From: JBFWWP01 sp050246115
Lineage (GTDB): Bacteria > Planctomycetota > UBA8108 > UBA1146 > JAJFFE01
Assembly: GCA_050246115.1 (NCBI GenBank)
Contig: JBFWWP010000001.1
Span: 124,001 to 188,000 of the forward strand
DNA: 64,000 bases
Reading direction: 5' to 3'
Numbering within the stretch: position 1 is the stretch's first letter; every line of letters starts with the position of its first letter. Shown here in pieces: positions 33,770 to 42,640 of this stretch. The notes beneath the pieces are model-generated. The model had not been told where the DNA came from and ran no database searches. It saw only the letters and a list, made by a program, of their open reading frames with translations. Made by a program: the position numbers and the translations under genes.

Positions 33770-36700
33770 GTGGCTCGAGCTAGCCTCCGCAGAACGGCCC
33801 CCAAGGGCCTCGTGTTGTTGACCTTCGCCCTCGGGATGGCGCTGCTCGGCGGTTGCCGGCGGCCGGATGCAGTCGGCGGCGTGATCGGGCCGCCACAACC
33901 GCCAGGGGGGGACCCCCAAATCGAGTCGATCGCTCCGACCGCGGCGTGCGCCGGCGAGATCGTGACGATCCAAGGCCGCAACTTCAGCACCATCCTCGAC
34001 GACAACATCGTCACCTTCCGCGAGAGCGGGGCCAATCCGCTGCGGCTGCAGGGGCGCGTCATGAGCGTTCAGGTTACCGGCATGGCCGGATTGGACACTT
34101 TCACCACCATGCAGGTCCTGGTTCCGACCGCCGTCCGCGACGGCAACATCGATCTCGACGTGCGGGACGGCAGCGAGTTCAAGCGCGCCTTTGGCTCCCC
34201 GGACTTCTGCGGCTGCCCGACCATCGTCGGCACGGTCGCGGGTGGCCAGAACGACGGCGCGTTGATCGCTTCCGTGACCGGTGACATCACGACGACGACC
34301 GTGACCTTGTACGGCTACAACTTGGGTCTCGTCACCGGGGCTACTTTCATCGACGCTGCGTCGACGAGCATCGCCGCCGGCGGCATCGCCCCGGGCCTGC
34401 CCATGGGCGCTACGTTCACGGTTCCCGCGGGCATGGAGGCGGTGACCCTGACGATCCCCAACAACGTCTTGGTCAACGACTGCGACGAGGCCTCGATCAT
34501 CCAGGTACGCCTCGACACCGCGTGCACCGCCGACGGCTCTCCCCTCACTTCGGACACGATCCCGCTACGGGTCCAGAAGAGCCCGGGCACCATACCGGGG
34601 CTGGTCCCGGCCACCGTACAAGCCGTGCTCGTTCCCTCTGGGGTTCGCGCGGGCGCGATCGAAATCGTAACCAGCCTGTTCAGCGATCCGGCGAGTGAGC
34701 AGTGGGAGTGCCGCGTCGAGTTCGAGAACCCGGCGGGTAGCGGCGCCTTCGATCCGTGCACGCTGGTCGGTTTTGCAACGCCCGGAGTCGCTCCCGGCTT
34801 GCCCCCGGGCAACGCGGTTCAGGACTCGATCGTCGCCGGCATCGTCGCACCGGGCCAGATCCACCGATTCGTCTGGGACAGCGCCGCAGACCTACCGGGC
34901 CAAAGCGCCCAGGTGCGGGTCCGAGTGACCCCGATGGCGCCTGCGACCACGAACTTCCTCTGCGATCCCCAGCCGGGATTGTCGGAGCTCATCGCTCTCG
35001 ACAACACAGACGTGGTGGGCGGTGTGGGGAGCGACACGATCGTGGTCGACATGGGAACCAACTTCCAGCAGGACGAGAGTTTCAACAGCGACTTCACCGA
35101 CGCCAATTGGGACCCCACCGTGGGTGAGCTGATAGGTACTGGCACCGTGGCGGCGACCCCCGCCCCGTTTGGGACCGGCACCGTGGACGTCGTGCTCGAA
35201 GCCTTGCGTTCCTACGAAATCTCGACCGATATCGGGGAGATCATCGATGTCACGAACGTCGGAACTCCGGTCGTGATTCTCGGCGGCGGGAACAACCCCG
35301 GCGCCGTCAGCGGAGAGTTCCACGTTCGCACCTTCGTTTGGGAGGCCGGTGCGAACGTCATGTTGACGGGCGACAATCCACTGGTGATCCGCTGCTCGGG
35401 CACCGGCTCGACGACGGCCATTGCCGCCCGCTTCGATGGCACGATTGATTTGAGCGGCGCCGCGGGTACTGCAGCCGGTGCCGCACCGGGAATCGGCGGC
35501 GCTGGGCGGCTCGGTGGCGGCAACGGGGGTGACGGTGGCGGTGTGACGGTGATGGCCGCGCAGCAGCTCGTCACCGGAGTCATGCCGGCTGGCGACGGCG
35601 GAAACAACGGCGGCAAGGGCGGCTCGAGTATGTCCTTCGCCACCGCGATGGGAACGTCGCAACCCAGGCCGGGTCCGGGTGGCGGTGGTGGTCACGCAAG
35701 CGCTGGCGAGGATGGACGAAACATCACGGCGGCCCTGGTTCCGGCGAAGACGCCGGGAGGCAAAGGCGGAGTCGCGCGAGGCGACACTGCTCTGTTCGCC
35801 CTGACCGCTGGCTCGGGCGGCGGGGGCGGTGGCGGCTGCCCGCAGCGGGTCGGAACCGGCATGCTTCAAGCGCGGTTCGGTGGCGGCGGTGGTGGTGGCG
35901 GCGGCGCATTCGTGGCGTACGTCAATGGCCAGACCAGCATCGCGGGCAAGATCATGGCCAACGGCGGTGATGGAGGACAGGGACCTGCTGGAAACAGCGG
36001 CGGCGGCGGCGGCGGCGGTAGTGGCGGCTCGATCGGTGTTTTCGCGACCGGTGGCATCGGCCTGGCCGACGCAAGTCTGTTGATCGCGCGCGGCGGAGCG
36101 GGAGCCACCGCATCGGCTGGTCCGACCCAAGACTACCGAGGCGGTCACGGTGCCGATGGTCGGATCCACCTCGAGGCCAACGGCGGCGTCAGCCTACCCG
36201 GCTTGAGTAACTTCACGGGTCTCGAGCCGGTGGCCGGTGCCGGCGTCAGCATCGGTGCCACCTCCGAGCCCATCAACAGTGGCACGGGCGTGGACGGTGC
36301 ACTCGATCTCAGTACCCAGCCCATGGGTGTGTACCAAGTGAACACCGGACCGCAGTTGATCGTCGGCTTCCCACCCGGTCAGGTGGTTGCCCCGAACGGT
36401 TTGCCGGTCCTGGCGGCTCCCGCGATGAGTGGTGGCGGCGAGTTCAACTTCACGCGGCTCGTGATCCCGGCGGGCTACACTCTGCATGCTTTCGGGGAGA
36501 ACCCGCTCGTCATCCGCGTTCAGGGTGAGGCGACCATCTCGGGGGTCATCGACGTGTCCGGTGCCAACGGGGGCGTCCCGAATCTCGCGGCCATGCCGCC
36601 GGTCGCCGGCTTGGGTGGCCTCGGCGGACCTGGCGGTGGCAACGGCGGCGACGGTGGGTTGTCCGATGGGGTCGCGGTCACGAATGGTCGCAATGGTTTC

Positions 36701-37816
36701 TTGCCCCCTGGGATCCCGCAGGAACTGGACGGAACTCAGCCACCTTTGACTTCTCCCAACCCGACCGGGAATCCGGTTCCGTTGACTCCGGCTACGCCGG
36801 CAATCGGCGGCGAGTCGCTGCTTCTCAGCGGTACGGCGGGTAGCGGTGGCGGTGGGGCTCACTCGAACGACGGGGCAGACGCCTCCGGCATCGCCGACGG
36901 CCAGCACGGGGCCGGCGGCGGGAAGTTCGGCAACAACTCGTTCCTGTCCCCGCTGGGCACTCCGATGACGCCCGGCGGCTCGGGCGGTGCTGGCGGTGGC
37001 GGAAGCCCGATGTCACCCGACGGCCTGGCCGCGAGTTCACCCGGCAGTGGTGGCGGCGGCGCCGGTGGGTATCTCGAGATCAACGTCGGCGGTGTGTTGT
37101 TCGTGGCCGCGACCGCGGAGATCCTGTCCCGCGGCGGCAACGCTTACCGGGCCGCTGTGTTCGGCGGGAACGGTGGGGCCGGGGCTGGAGGCGCAATCGT
37201 TCTGCGGGGCAACGGCTTCACCGTCTTCGAGTCGCCGGGGCCGACCATCAGTGTGCTGGGGGGGCTTGCCAACCAAGATCCCACGGCCGACCCGCTGCTC
37301 GCGGGAACGCTCACGTACATGCCCAACGCTGACACCTCCGGTGGAAACGGTGCTGCGGGCCGCATCCGGATCGAATCGCCGATTGGCTTCAACACGGGTT
37401 TGCCGACGTCGTGTCCGACGGTCGTTACGGCTGCGGACCCGCTCACCGGGATTTGCCCACCGACGAGCGTCGGACCGTTCTTCGAGGCCTCGGTTGCGAT
37501 CAGCGAGGCGAAGACGATCACGCTCAACGTCGGTGGTTCGTTGCGCGCCGGCGGGGCCATGTTGATGGCGCCGACCATCACGCCGACCCAACTCGTGGTC
37601 GGTGCGCCGGCGGCCAAGGTGCTGTTCCGTGGGGCGCAAGATGACTTCGACAACCCAGGGAGCCTGACCCCGTTCGGAGCCTGGACCGATAACCCGGCGG
37701 ATTTGAGTGGGTCGACTGCGATCGAGGTGTTGTTCCGCATGCTGGGAGCACCGCTCGGTGGCGGCGGCACGGCGCAGCCGCGGGTTACGGAGTTGGAGAT
37801 TCCGTTCGAGTACTAA
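33770..37816 (+). CDS. Giant glycine-rich lipoprotein
   Basis: This predicts a 1348-residue lipoprotein (signal MARASLRRTAPKGLVLL, lipobox LLGGC with Cys29). It starts at GTG 33770, with AAAGGAG 7 bases upstream. Residues about 47-130 are an IPT/TIG-like domain (IESIAPTAACAGEIVTIQG). A second beta-rich domain follows to about 480. Residues about 560-810 and 940-1130 are extremely Gly-rich with long GGGGGG-type runs, and a closely matching strand pair (LVIRCSG and LVIRVQG) precedes each. These blocks look like a duplicated unit. The C-terminal part is beta-rich, ending in FEY. No enzyme motif is visible. A surface or extracellular structural role is likely, but the family is not recognised. 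The very Gly-rich DNA may be repeat-expanded. Confidence 0.82.
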   Translation: MARASLRRTAPKGLVLLTFALGMALLGGCRRPDAVGGVIGPPQPPGGDPQIESIAPTAACAGEIVTIQGRNFSTILDDNIVTFRESGANPLRLQGRVMSVQVTGMAGLDTFTTMQVLVPTAVRDGNIDLDVRDGSEFKRAFGSPDFCGCPTIVGTVAGGQNDGALIASVTGDITTTTVTLYGYNLGLVTGATFIDAASTSIAAGGIAPGLPMGATFTVPAGMEAVTLTIPNNVLVNDCDEASIIQVRLDTACTADGSPLTSDTIPLRVQKSPGTIPGLVPATVQAVLVPSGVRAGAIEIVTSLFSDPASEQWECRVEFENPAGSGAFDPCTLVGFATPGVAPGLPPGNAVQDSIVAGIVAPGQIHRFVWDSAADLPGQSAQVRVRVTPMAPATTNFLCDPQPGLSELIALDNTDVVGGVGSDTIVVDMGTNFQQDESFNSDFTDANWDPTVGELIGTGTVAATPAPFGTGTVDVVLEALRSYEISTDIGEIIDVTNVGTPVVILGGGNNPGAVSGEFHVRTFVWEAGANVMLTGDNPLVIRCSGTGSTTAIAARFDGTIDLSGAAGTAAGAAPGIGGAGRLGGGNGGDGGGVTVMAAQQLVTGVMPAGDGGNNGGKGGSSMSFATAMGTSQPRPGPGGGGGHASAGEDGRNITAALVPAKTPGGKGGVARGDTALFALTAGSGGGGGGGCPQRVGTGMLQARFGGGGGGGGGAFVAYVNGQTSIAGKIMANGGDGGQGPAGNSGGGGGGGSGGSIGVFATGGIGLADASLLIARGGAGATASAGPTQDYRGGHGADGRIHLEANGGVSLPGLSNFTGLEPVAGAGVSIGATSEPINSGTGVDGALDLSTQPMGVYQVNTGPQLIVGFPPGQVVAPNGLPVLAAPAMSGGGEFNFTRLVIPAGYTLHAFGENPLVIRVQGEATISGVIDVSGANGGVPNLAAMPPVAGLGGLGGPGGGNGGDGGLSDGVAVTNGRNGFLPPGIPQELDGTQPPLTSPNPTGNPVPLTPATPAIGGESLLLSGTAGSGGGGAHSNDGADASGIADGQHGAGGGKFGNNSFLSPLGTPMTPGGSGGAGGGGSPMSPDGLAASSPGSGGGGAGGYLEINVGGVLFVAATAEILSRGGNAYRAAVFGGNGGAGAGGAIVLRGNGFTVFESPGPTISVLGGLANQDPTADPLLAGTLTYMPNADTSGGNGAAGRIRIESPIGFNTGLPTSCPTVVTAADPLTGICPPTSVGPFFEASVAISEAKTITLNVGGSLRAGGAMLMAPTITPTQLVVGAPAAKVLFRGAQDDFDNPGSLTPFGAWTDNPADLSGSTAIEVLFRMLGAPLGGGGTAQPRVTELEIPFEY

Positions 37817-37868
37817 CCGCATGTTGACCGAGTAGGCGCTGGCGCGCTTGGCTCGGAGTTCGGATTGG

Positions 37869-37906
37869 CGACGCCGCGTACGCAGATGACTGCGTGCGCG
37901 GCGTCG
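37869..37906. terminator. Strong bidirectional terminator-like hairpin
   Basis: Left arm CGACGCCGCGTACGCAG (37869-37885) pairs with the right arm (37890-37906) over 17 positions with one wobble and loop ATGA. It lies between convergent genes, so it can serve both strands. It is followed by GTTCGTTGG. Confidence 0.75.
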
Positions 37907-37986
37907 GTTCGTTGGGCACCGCCTGCGAAGCGCTCACGAGCTCTACCGTACCGACTTGGTGCGGAGGTCATGAATTCGCGCCGGTC

Positions 37987-38415
37987 TCAGGCGGGTGGCG
38001 GGTCGCCGTCCGTGGACCGTGCTGGGCCGAACGCCCGGCGGATGACCTCCGGTACCGGAATCTTGCCGGAGCCGGTCTTTACGAACACCCAGACGCGCTC
38101 GGCTTCGGCGACCACTTCTCCATCGGGCTCACGCTCGAAGCGGTAACCCAAGCGCATGCTGGTCGTTCCATAGCGGAGCGGCCAACCGCGAACCACGATG
38201 CGGTCTCCCGAGAGGATCTCCCGCCGGTAGTCGACCCGTGCGTGCGCGACGATGGGGTACCAGCCCAGCTCCGCGAAGGCGCGAAACGGGAGCCCGTGAT
38301 CCGCGAGGAACACGAACGATGCGTCTTCCAGCCACGAGAAGTACACCGCGTTGTTCAAGTGGCCCAGGGAGTCGAGCTCGTAGGATCGCACCGTGAAGGG
38401 GACCTGCAGCACCAA
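37987..38415 (-). CDS. Acyl-CoA thioesterase, 4HBT/YbgC family
   Basis: The 142-residue protein has the hot-dog fold signature of 4-hydroxybenzoyl-CoA thioesterase relatives: ELDSLGHLNNAVYFSWLED, where the aspartate, Gly-His and NNA are the conserved active-site region. The start is taken as TTG 38415, with AAAGGA 9 bases upstream, giving the normal family length. GTG 38412 is an alternative. A longer frame to 38550 only adds Arg-rich sequence overlapping the divergent hemB region. These enzymes hydrolyse acyl-CoA thioesters, and the natural substrate is not deducible. It is divergent from hemB, so regulation may be shared. Confidence 0.85.
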   Translation of the reverse strand: MVLQVPFTVRSYELDSLGHLNNAVYFSWLEDASFVFLADHGLPFRAFAELGWYPIVAHARVDYRREILSGDRIVVRGWPLRYGTTSMRLGYRFEREPDGEVVAEAERVWVFVKTGSGKIPVPEVIRRAFGPARSTDGDPPPA

Positions 38416-38567
38416 CTTCGCTATTCCTTTCCATGGCCCGACCGCCGAAGATCGCCCTCGACGTTCGCGCCGGTTCCGCCGATTCGACGCGACCTTCGAG
38501 AACCCTCGAGTGCGGGCGCGGCCGGCCGGCCTTCGCCGGAGACCGTGCAAGAACAGGAGGTTGCAGC

Positions 38568-39590
38568 GTGGGTGAGCCGAATCAACCCGTTCGTCCCTTC
38601 GGTCCAGGCGAGCAGCGCTCCCGTCCGCGGCGCAACCGTCTTCACGAGGTGTTGCGCGCGTTCCATCGGGAAACGTGGCTCGGCCCGCAGCACTTCGTCT
38701 ACCCGCTGTTCGTGCACGATGGAACCGAAGATCAGCCGATTCCGTCGCTGCCCGGCTGTCGGCGGCTCACGGTGCGTGGCGTGTTGGAGGAGGCGACAGC
38801 CGCGGTGGCCGATGGCGTGGGCGCGGTGGTGCTGTTTCCAGCGATCGCGGAACGCGCGAAGAGTAAGCGAGGCGAGGAGAGCCACAATCCCGAGGGGCTC
38901 ATTCCACGGCTGGTGGCGCTCCTCAAGGCGGAGCTGCCGCGTCTCATCGTGATCACGGACGTCGCCCTAGACCCCTACTCGAGCGACGGTCACGACGGAA
39001 TCGTGGCGGATGATGGCCGCATCCTGAACGACGAAACGGTAGCGGCTCTGTGTCAGCAGGCCGTCTGTCAGGCGGGTGCGGGAGCCGACATCATAGCGCC
39101 TAGCGACATGATGGACGGGCGTGTGGCGGCGATCCGCGATGCCCTCGATGCCGAGGGGTTCACCGAGACGGCGATTCTGTCGTACACCGCGAAGTATGCC
39201 TCGGCGTTCTATGGGCCGTTTCGGGATGCTCTCGACTCGGCTCCTCGCTTTGGTGACAAGAAGACCTATCAGATGGACCCGGCGAACGCACGCGAGGCGC
39301 TGCGCGAGGCGCGTCTCGATGAAGCCGAGGGCGCTGACATCTTGATGGTCAAGCCAGCCGGTCCGTACCTCGACATCGTTCGCGCGTTGCGCGGGGCGAC
39401 CCACCTGCCGATCGCCGCCTACCAAGTCAGCGGGGAGTACGCGATGCTCAAGGCCGCAGCGAGTCGCGGCTGGCTCGATGAGCCCAAAGTGGTGTTGGAG
39501 AGCTTGCTCGGCATCCGCCGAGCGGGTGCCGACATCATCTTCACCTACTACGCGCGGCAGGCGGCGCGCTGGCTTCGGGACGGTGCTTGA
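38568..39590 (+). CDS. hemB: Delta-aminolevulinic acid dehydratase (porphobilinogen synthase)
   Basis: HemB joins two 5-aminolevulinate molecules into porphobilinogen for heme biosynthesis. The 340-residue product has the family layout, from LHEVLRAFHRETWL near the N-terminus to the two active-site lysine motifs SYTAKYASAFYGPF and ILMVKPAGPYLD (Schiff base). The metal loop reads DVALDPYSSDGHDG, without the cysteine triad of zinc enzymes, so it is of the non-zinc (magnesium-type) class. The start is the GTG at 38568, with AGGAGG 7 bases before it. A longer frame to 38433 adds Arg-rich non-conserved sequence. It is followed 60 bases later by moaB. Confidence 0.95.
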   Translation: MGEPNQPVRPFGPGEQRSRPRRNRLHEVLRAFHRETWLGPQHFVYPLFVHDGTEDQPIPSLPGCRRLTVRGVLEEATAAVADGVGAVVLFPAIAERAKSKRGEESHNPEGLIPRLVALLKAELPRLIVITDVALDPYSSDGHDGIVADDGRILNDETVAALCQQAVCQAGAGADIIAPSDMMDGRVAAIRDALDAEGFTETAILSYTAKYASAFYGPFRDALDSAPRFGDKKTYQMDPANAREALREARLDEAEGADILMVKPAGPYLDIVRALRGATHLPIAAYQVSGEYAMLKAAASRGWLDEPKVVLESLLGIRRAGADIIFTYYARQAARWLRDGA

Positions 39591-39650
39591 TGGCTTGCCA
39601 AGCGGGTCGGCGGGGCGTCGTCGGTCAAGTCGGGAGAGACGGTATCCTCC

Positions 39651-40169
39651 ATGGCGGCCGCTGAGTTCGTCCCGGTTCACATTGCTGTGCTCACCGTTTC
39701 GGATACCCGGAGTCTCGAGAACGACGGATCCGGGCAGGTCCTCGTCGAGCGTCTCCAGGGCGCCGGGCACCGCTTGCTCGGGCGGGCTCTTGTACCCGAT
39801 GACGTGGAGCGCATCGCGACGGCGGTGCGCGCATGGATCGACGACGCCGCCGTGGATGTCGTTCTCGTCACCGGCGGCACCGGCGTGACCGGGCGCGACG
39901 TGACCCCCGAGGCGCTGGCGCCGCTGTTCGACAAGGAACTCCCGGGTTTCGGTGAACTGTTTCGTTGGCTGAGCTACTCGAAGATCGGCACCTCGACGCT
40001 TCACTCCCGGGCGACGGCGGGGGTTGCTCGCGGCACCCTCGTTTTCGCCTTGCCGGGATCACCCGGGGCCTGTCGGGACGCATGGGATCAGATCCTGGTC
40101 GAACAGCTCGACAATCGCCACCGTCCCTGCAATCTCGTGTCCCTGATCCCGCGACTGAACGAAACGTGA
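39651..40169 (+). CDS. moaB: Molybdenum cofactor biosynthesis protein MoaB/Mog-type
   Basis: The 172-residue protein has the MoCF fold with VTGGTGVTGRDVTPEAL, the conserved molybdopterin-binding loop, plus the N-terminal VLTVSDTRS and LPGSPGACRDAWDQIL near the end. It belongs to the MoaB/Mog group that binds or adenylylates molybdopterin. The exact role of MoaB is unsettled in many bacteria. No other Mo-cofactor gene is in the window. The ATG at 39651 is immediately followed by conserved sequence. It lies in the same direction just after hemB. Confidence 0.9.
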   Translation: MAAAEFVPVHIAVLTVSDTRSLENDGSGQVLVERLQGAGHRLLGRALVPDDVERIATAVRAWIDDAAVDVVLVTGGTGVTGRDVTPEALAPLFDKELPGFGELFRWLSYSKIGTSTLHSRATAGVARGTLVFALPGSPGACRDAWDQILVEQLDNRHRPCNLVSLIPRLNET

Positions 40170-40279
40170 TCGGCACCGGGAGGCGGCCCGTGCCGCAGCG
40201 GCCCGATTCGCGCAAGTCCACCGTGCACTTTCTACGATAGGAGTACGGAGGGCGGAGGCCGAGCCGAAGGAACCGGAAC

Positions 40280-42406
40280 TTGGGAAACGAAACGGCGCTC
40301 GTCATCGAGTGCCCGTCGGCGCCTGAAGCTGCCGACGAACACGCTCCGAAGCGGCTCGAGGTCGTCACCGCGGGCGCCGCCGCCCGCAGCAGGTTTGGAC
40401 CTCGGGCCATTCTCCTTCTCACTGCGGTTCTGGGGCTCCACTCCGCCTTGGTCTGGGTCGATCCGGCCGCGGATCCACCACTCGGCTACAGCCGCGACCT
40501 GTCCTTGTCGATCGACGGCTACTGGTACTTGGCCAGGGCACGCGCGTGGGCAGAGGGCGGTGAAGGATACGTCGATCCTCACTACCGGAAGCCTTGGGTC
40601 ACCCTTCCCGGGGCCTTGATCTTCGAGGGGTTCGGGGTCAGCCTCGCCAGCGCACGCGGGCTCTCCTTCATAGCGTCGCTGGGCACGCTGCTGCTGCTTT
40701 CGGCGCTGCTGCGAAGGCGGTTCGGGGTGGGGGCGGCGCTGATCGGAACCACCCTGCTCGCGTTCGATCCGGTGTGGTTGGTGTTCGTGCGCTCGCCGGT
40801 GATCTACCCGTGGGTCTCCTTCTGGATGCTCGCTGCCATCGCGTTGGGTTCTGCCTCCGGTTGGGGGCGTTGGATTGCTGGAGTCGTGCTCGCGGGCGTC
40901 GTGGCGGTCGGCCTCAAGGCGCTCGTGCTCTTGGTCGTGCCGGCCCTCGGTGTGGAAGGCTGGCGTCACCTCCGGGGCACACGGCTAGCGCACCACCGGC
41001 GGTGGGTGGCCGCGTTCGGCGTTGGCGCACTCCTCGCAGTGGGCGGCCTCGGCCCGCAGCTGGCCCCGGCCTTCTGGGGGCAGATCACGAACTACTTGGG
41101 TTGGTCGGATGGATCGGTGTTCGAGTACCTGTTCACTTTCGAGTCGCGGTCCCGACTCTTCTCCGCAGTTCCGATGCTCTCGCTGGTCGCACTCGGCTCC
41201 GTGTTGTTTGCGCTTGGGGTGGGCCCCGCTCGTCGCGGTCGTCGCGCCCCCGAGCGCGCTCTCCACGTCACGCTCTGGACCACGCTGCCGTTGTTTGCGG
41301 TCGCCGCCTACTGCCCTCTGCGCTACCTGCTCTACGGCTTACCGATCATCGTCTTTCTCTTCATGGGTACCCTGATGTCACTGGCGCATCTCGGTCTGGC
41401 ATGGCGGGCTCGAGGCTCGCGGCTGTCCGGCGAACCAAGCCACGAAGCCGCAGTGCCGACGACAAGTGCGCTGCGGTTGCGGCCGTTCCGATTCCGGGGG
41501 GCACGGACGCGCGTCATGCTCGGTGTCGGCCTCGGCGGCATCGGGTTCGTCTACGTTTGGCACCAATCCACGTTGGCCGTGACATCATCGGAGATCCCGA
41601 GCACCGGTCTCGGTTTCGTCTGCGTCGGTGCGACGGCAATGGCCGCGGTCCTGGCGGGTTGGTGGCGCTCACCGCGCCACGCCATCGTCATCGCCGCGCT
41701 GATGTTGCTCCCAGCCCTGGCGCGCGTGTGGGCGGTGGCCGAGAGCCGCGACCACACCCTCCAGCGGGCCAACGCCGAAGTCGCCGCGATGATCCCGACG
41801 GGGGCTCGTTTGGGTGGGCCCTTCGCCCATGCGTTGACGATCGAGAACGGCATCGATGCCGTCCAGATGAGCAGTCTTCACTACGGCGGCGGTAAGCTGC
41901 GCGATCGCGTGCGCGAACTCGGCTGTACTCACATCGCGTTCGATGAACCCGAGGACAACGTGCTGCCGCAGATCTTCGCCAGCGAGGGACTGCCGATCGA
42001 CTTCATCGCACGGCTGGCGATTCGGGGAACCGCGGTCGTCCTCTACCGGGTGAGGGAGGCTTCCCTCGCGCGCTCGGACTTCGAGGGTGGAGTCGAAGCC
42101 ATTGCGATCGACCCGACCCTTGCGATGGCACGGCTGCGGGAGGCGGCCCGCAGTTTCCCGAACGCGGCGTCGATCTGGTATCGCTTGGGCGAAGCCGCGC
42201 TCCGCAGCGGCGATCCGAGGAGTGGCCACGCCTTTCTCGAGCGCGCCGTCCAGTGCGATCCCGGCCACTTCGACGCTCACGTCGCACTGGCCCACCTCGC
42301 TCGCACCGCGGGCCAAGTCGACGCAGCCGAACGACACCTCCAAGCGGCGCGCTCCGCGCTCCCTGGGCACTCGACCCCGGAGTCTGCGTCTCGGAATCGC
42401 CAATAG
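40280..42406 (+). CDS. Polytopic membrane glycosyltransferase-like protein with C-terminal TPR
   Basis: The 708-residue protein has an N-terminal cytoplasmic segment (about 1-42), about ten or more membrane helices (about 43-480), a soluble domain, and TPR-like repeats at the C-terminus (about 620-700; WYRLGEAALRSGDPRSGHAFLERAVQCDP). The first loop contains an acidic motif, SLSIDGYWYLARARAWAEG, as in GT39/ArnT/dolichyl-mannose-type transferases (GT-C fold), which use lipid-linked sugars outside the membrane. The start is TTG 40280, with GAAGGA 8 bases upstream. Donor and acceptor are unknown. GT-C membership is inferred from topology and the acidic loop rather than a clear full match. Confidence 0.72.
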   Translation: MGNETALVIECPSAPEAADEHAPKRLEVVTAGAAARSRFGPRAILLLTAVLGLHSALVWVDPAADPPLGYSRDLSLSIDGYWYLARARAWAEGGEGYVDPHYRKPWVTLPGALIFEGFGVSLASARGLSFIASLGTLLLLSALLRRRFGVGAALIGTTLLAFDPVWLVFVRSPVIYPWVSFWMLAAIALGSASGWGRWIAGVVLAGVVAVGLKALVLLVVPALGVEGWRHLRGTRLAHHRRWVAAFGVGALLAVGGLGPQLAPAFWGQITNYLGWSDGSVFEYLFTFESRSRLFSAVPMLSLVALGSVLFALGVGPARRGRRAPERALHVTLWTTLPLFAVAAYCPLRYLLYGLPIIVFLFMGTLMSLAHLGLAWRARGSRLSGEPSHEAAVPTTSALRLRPFRFRGARTRVMLGVGLGGIGFVYVWHQSTLAVTSSEIPSTGLGFVCVGATAMAAVLAGWWRSPRHAIVIAALMLLPALARVWAVAESRDHTLQRANAEVAAMIPTGARLGGPFAHALTIENGIDAVQMSSLHYGGGKLRDRVRELGCTHIAFDEPEDNVLPQIFASEGLPIDFIARLAIRGTAVVLYRVREASLARSDFEGGVEAIAIDPTLAMARLREAARSFPNAASIWYRLGEAALRSGDPRSGHAFLERAVQCDPGHFDAHVALAHLARTAGQVDAAERHLQAARSALPGHSTPESASRNRQ

Positions 42407-42544
42407 CGCGACCGCACTGGTAGGGATCGCAGCTCCTCGGCAGAATGCCCGCGGCCAGACACCTTGGCCTGGGTCGAATCCAAGCGGTGACGACACCACT
42501 CGGCTCGAATCAAGCGCATCCACAAGCAACTCGCGTTCGCGCTT

Positions 42545-42625
42545 GGCGCTTTGTGGGTGAAGCGAACGCGGCTTTGCCACGGTCGCGAGGGGCTTTCGAA
42601 CAGTCCCCTCGAGAGAATCAAGGCC
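42545..42625. repeat. Dispersed GGGGCTTTCG-type element, copy D
   Basis: GCGAGGGGCTTTCGAACAGTCCCCTCGAG (about 42586-42614) forms a hairpin, with a 5' flank GGCGCTTTGTGGGTGAAGCG starting near 42546. The same two-part order is seen in copy C at 28650-28712, so the repeated unit may be about 70-80 bases. Confidence 0.6.
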
Positions 42626-42640
42626 CGAAGCAACCGCGGC

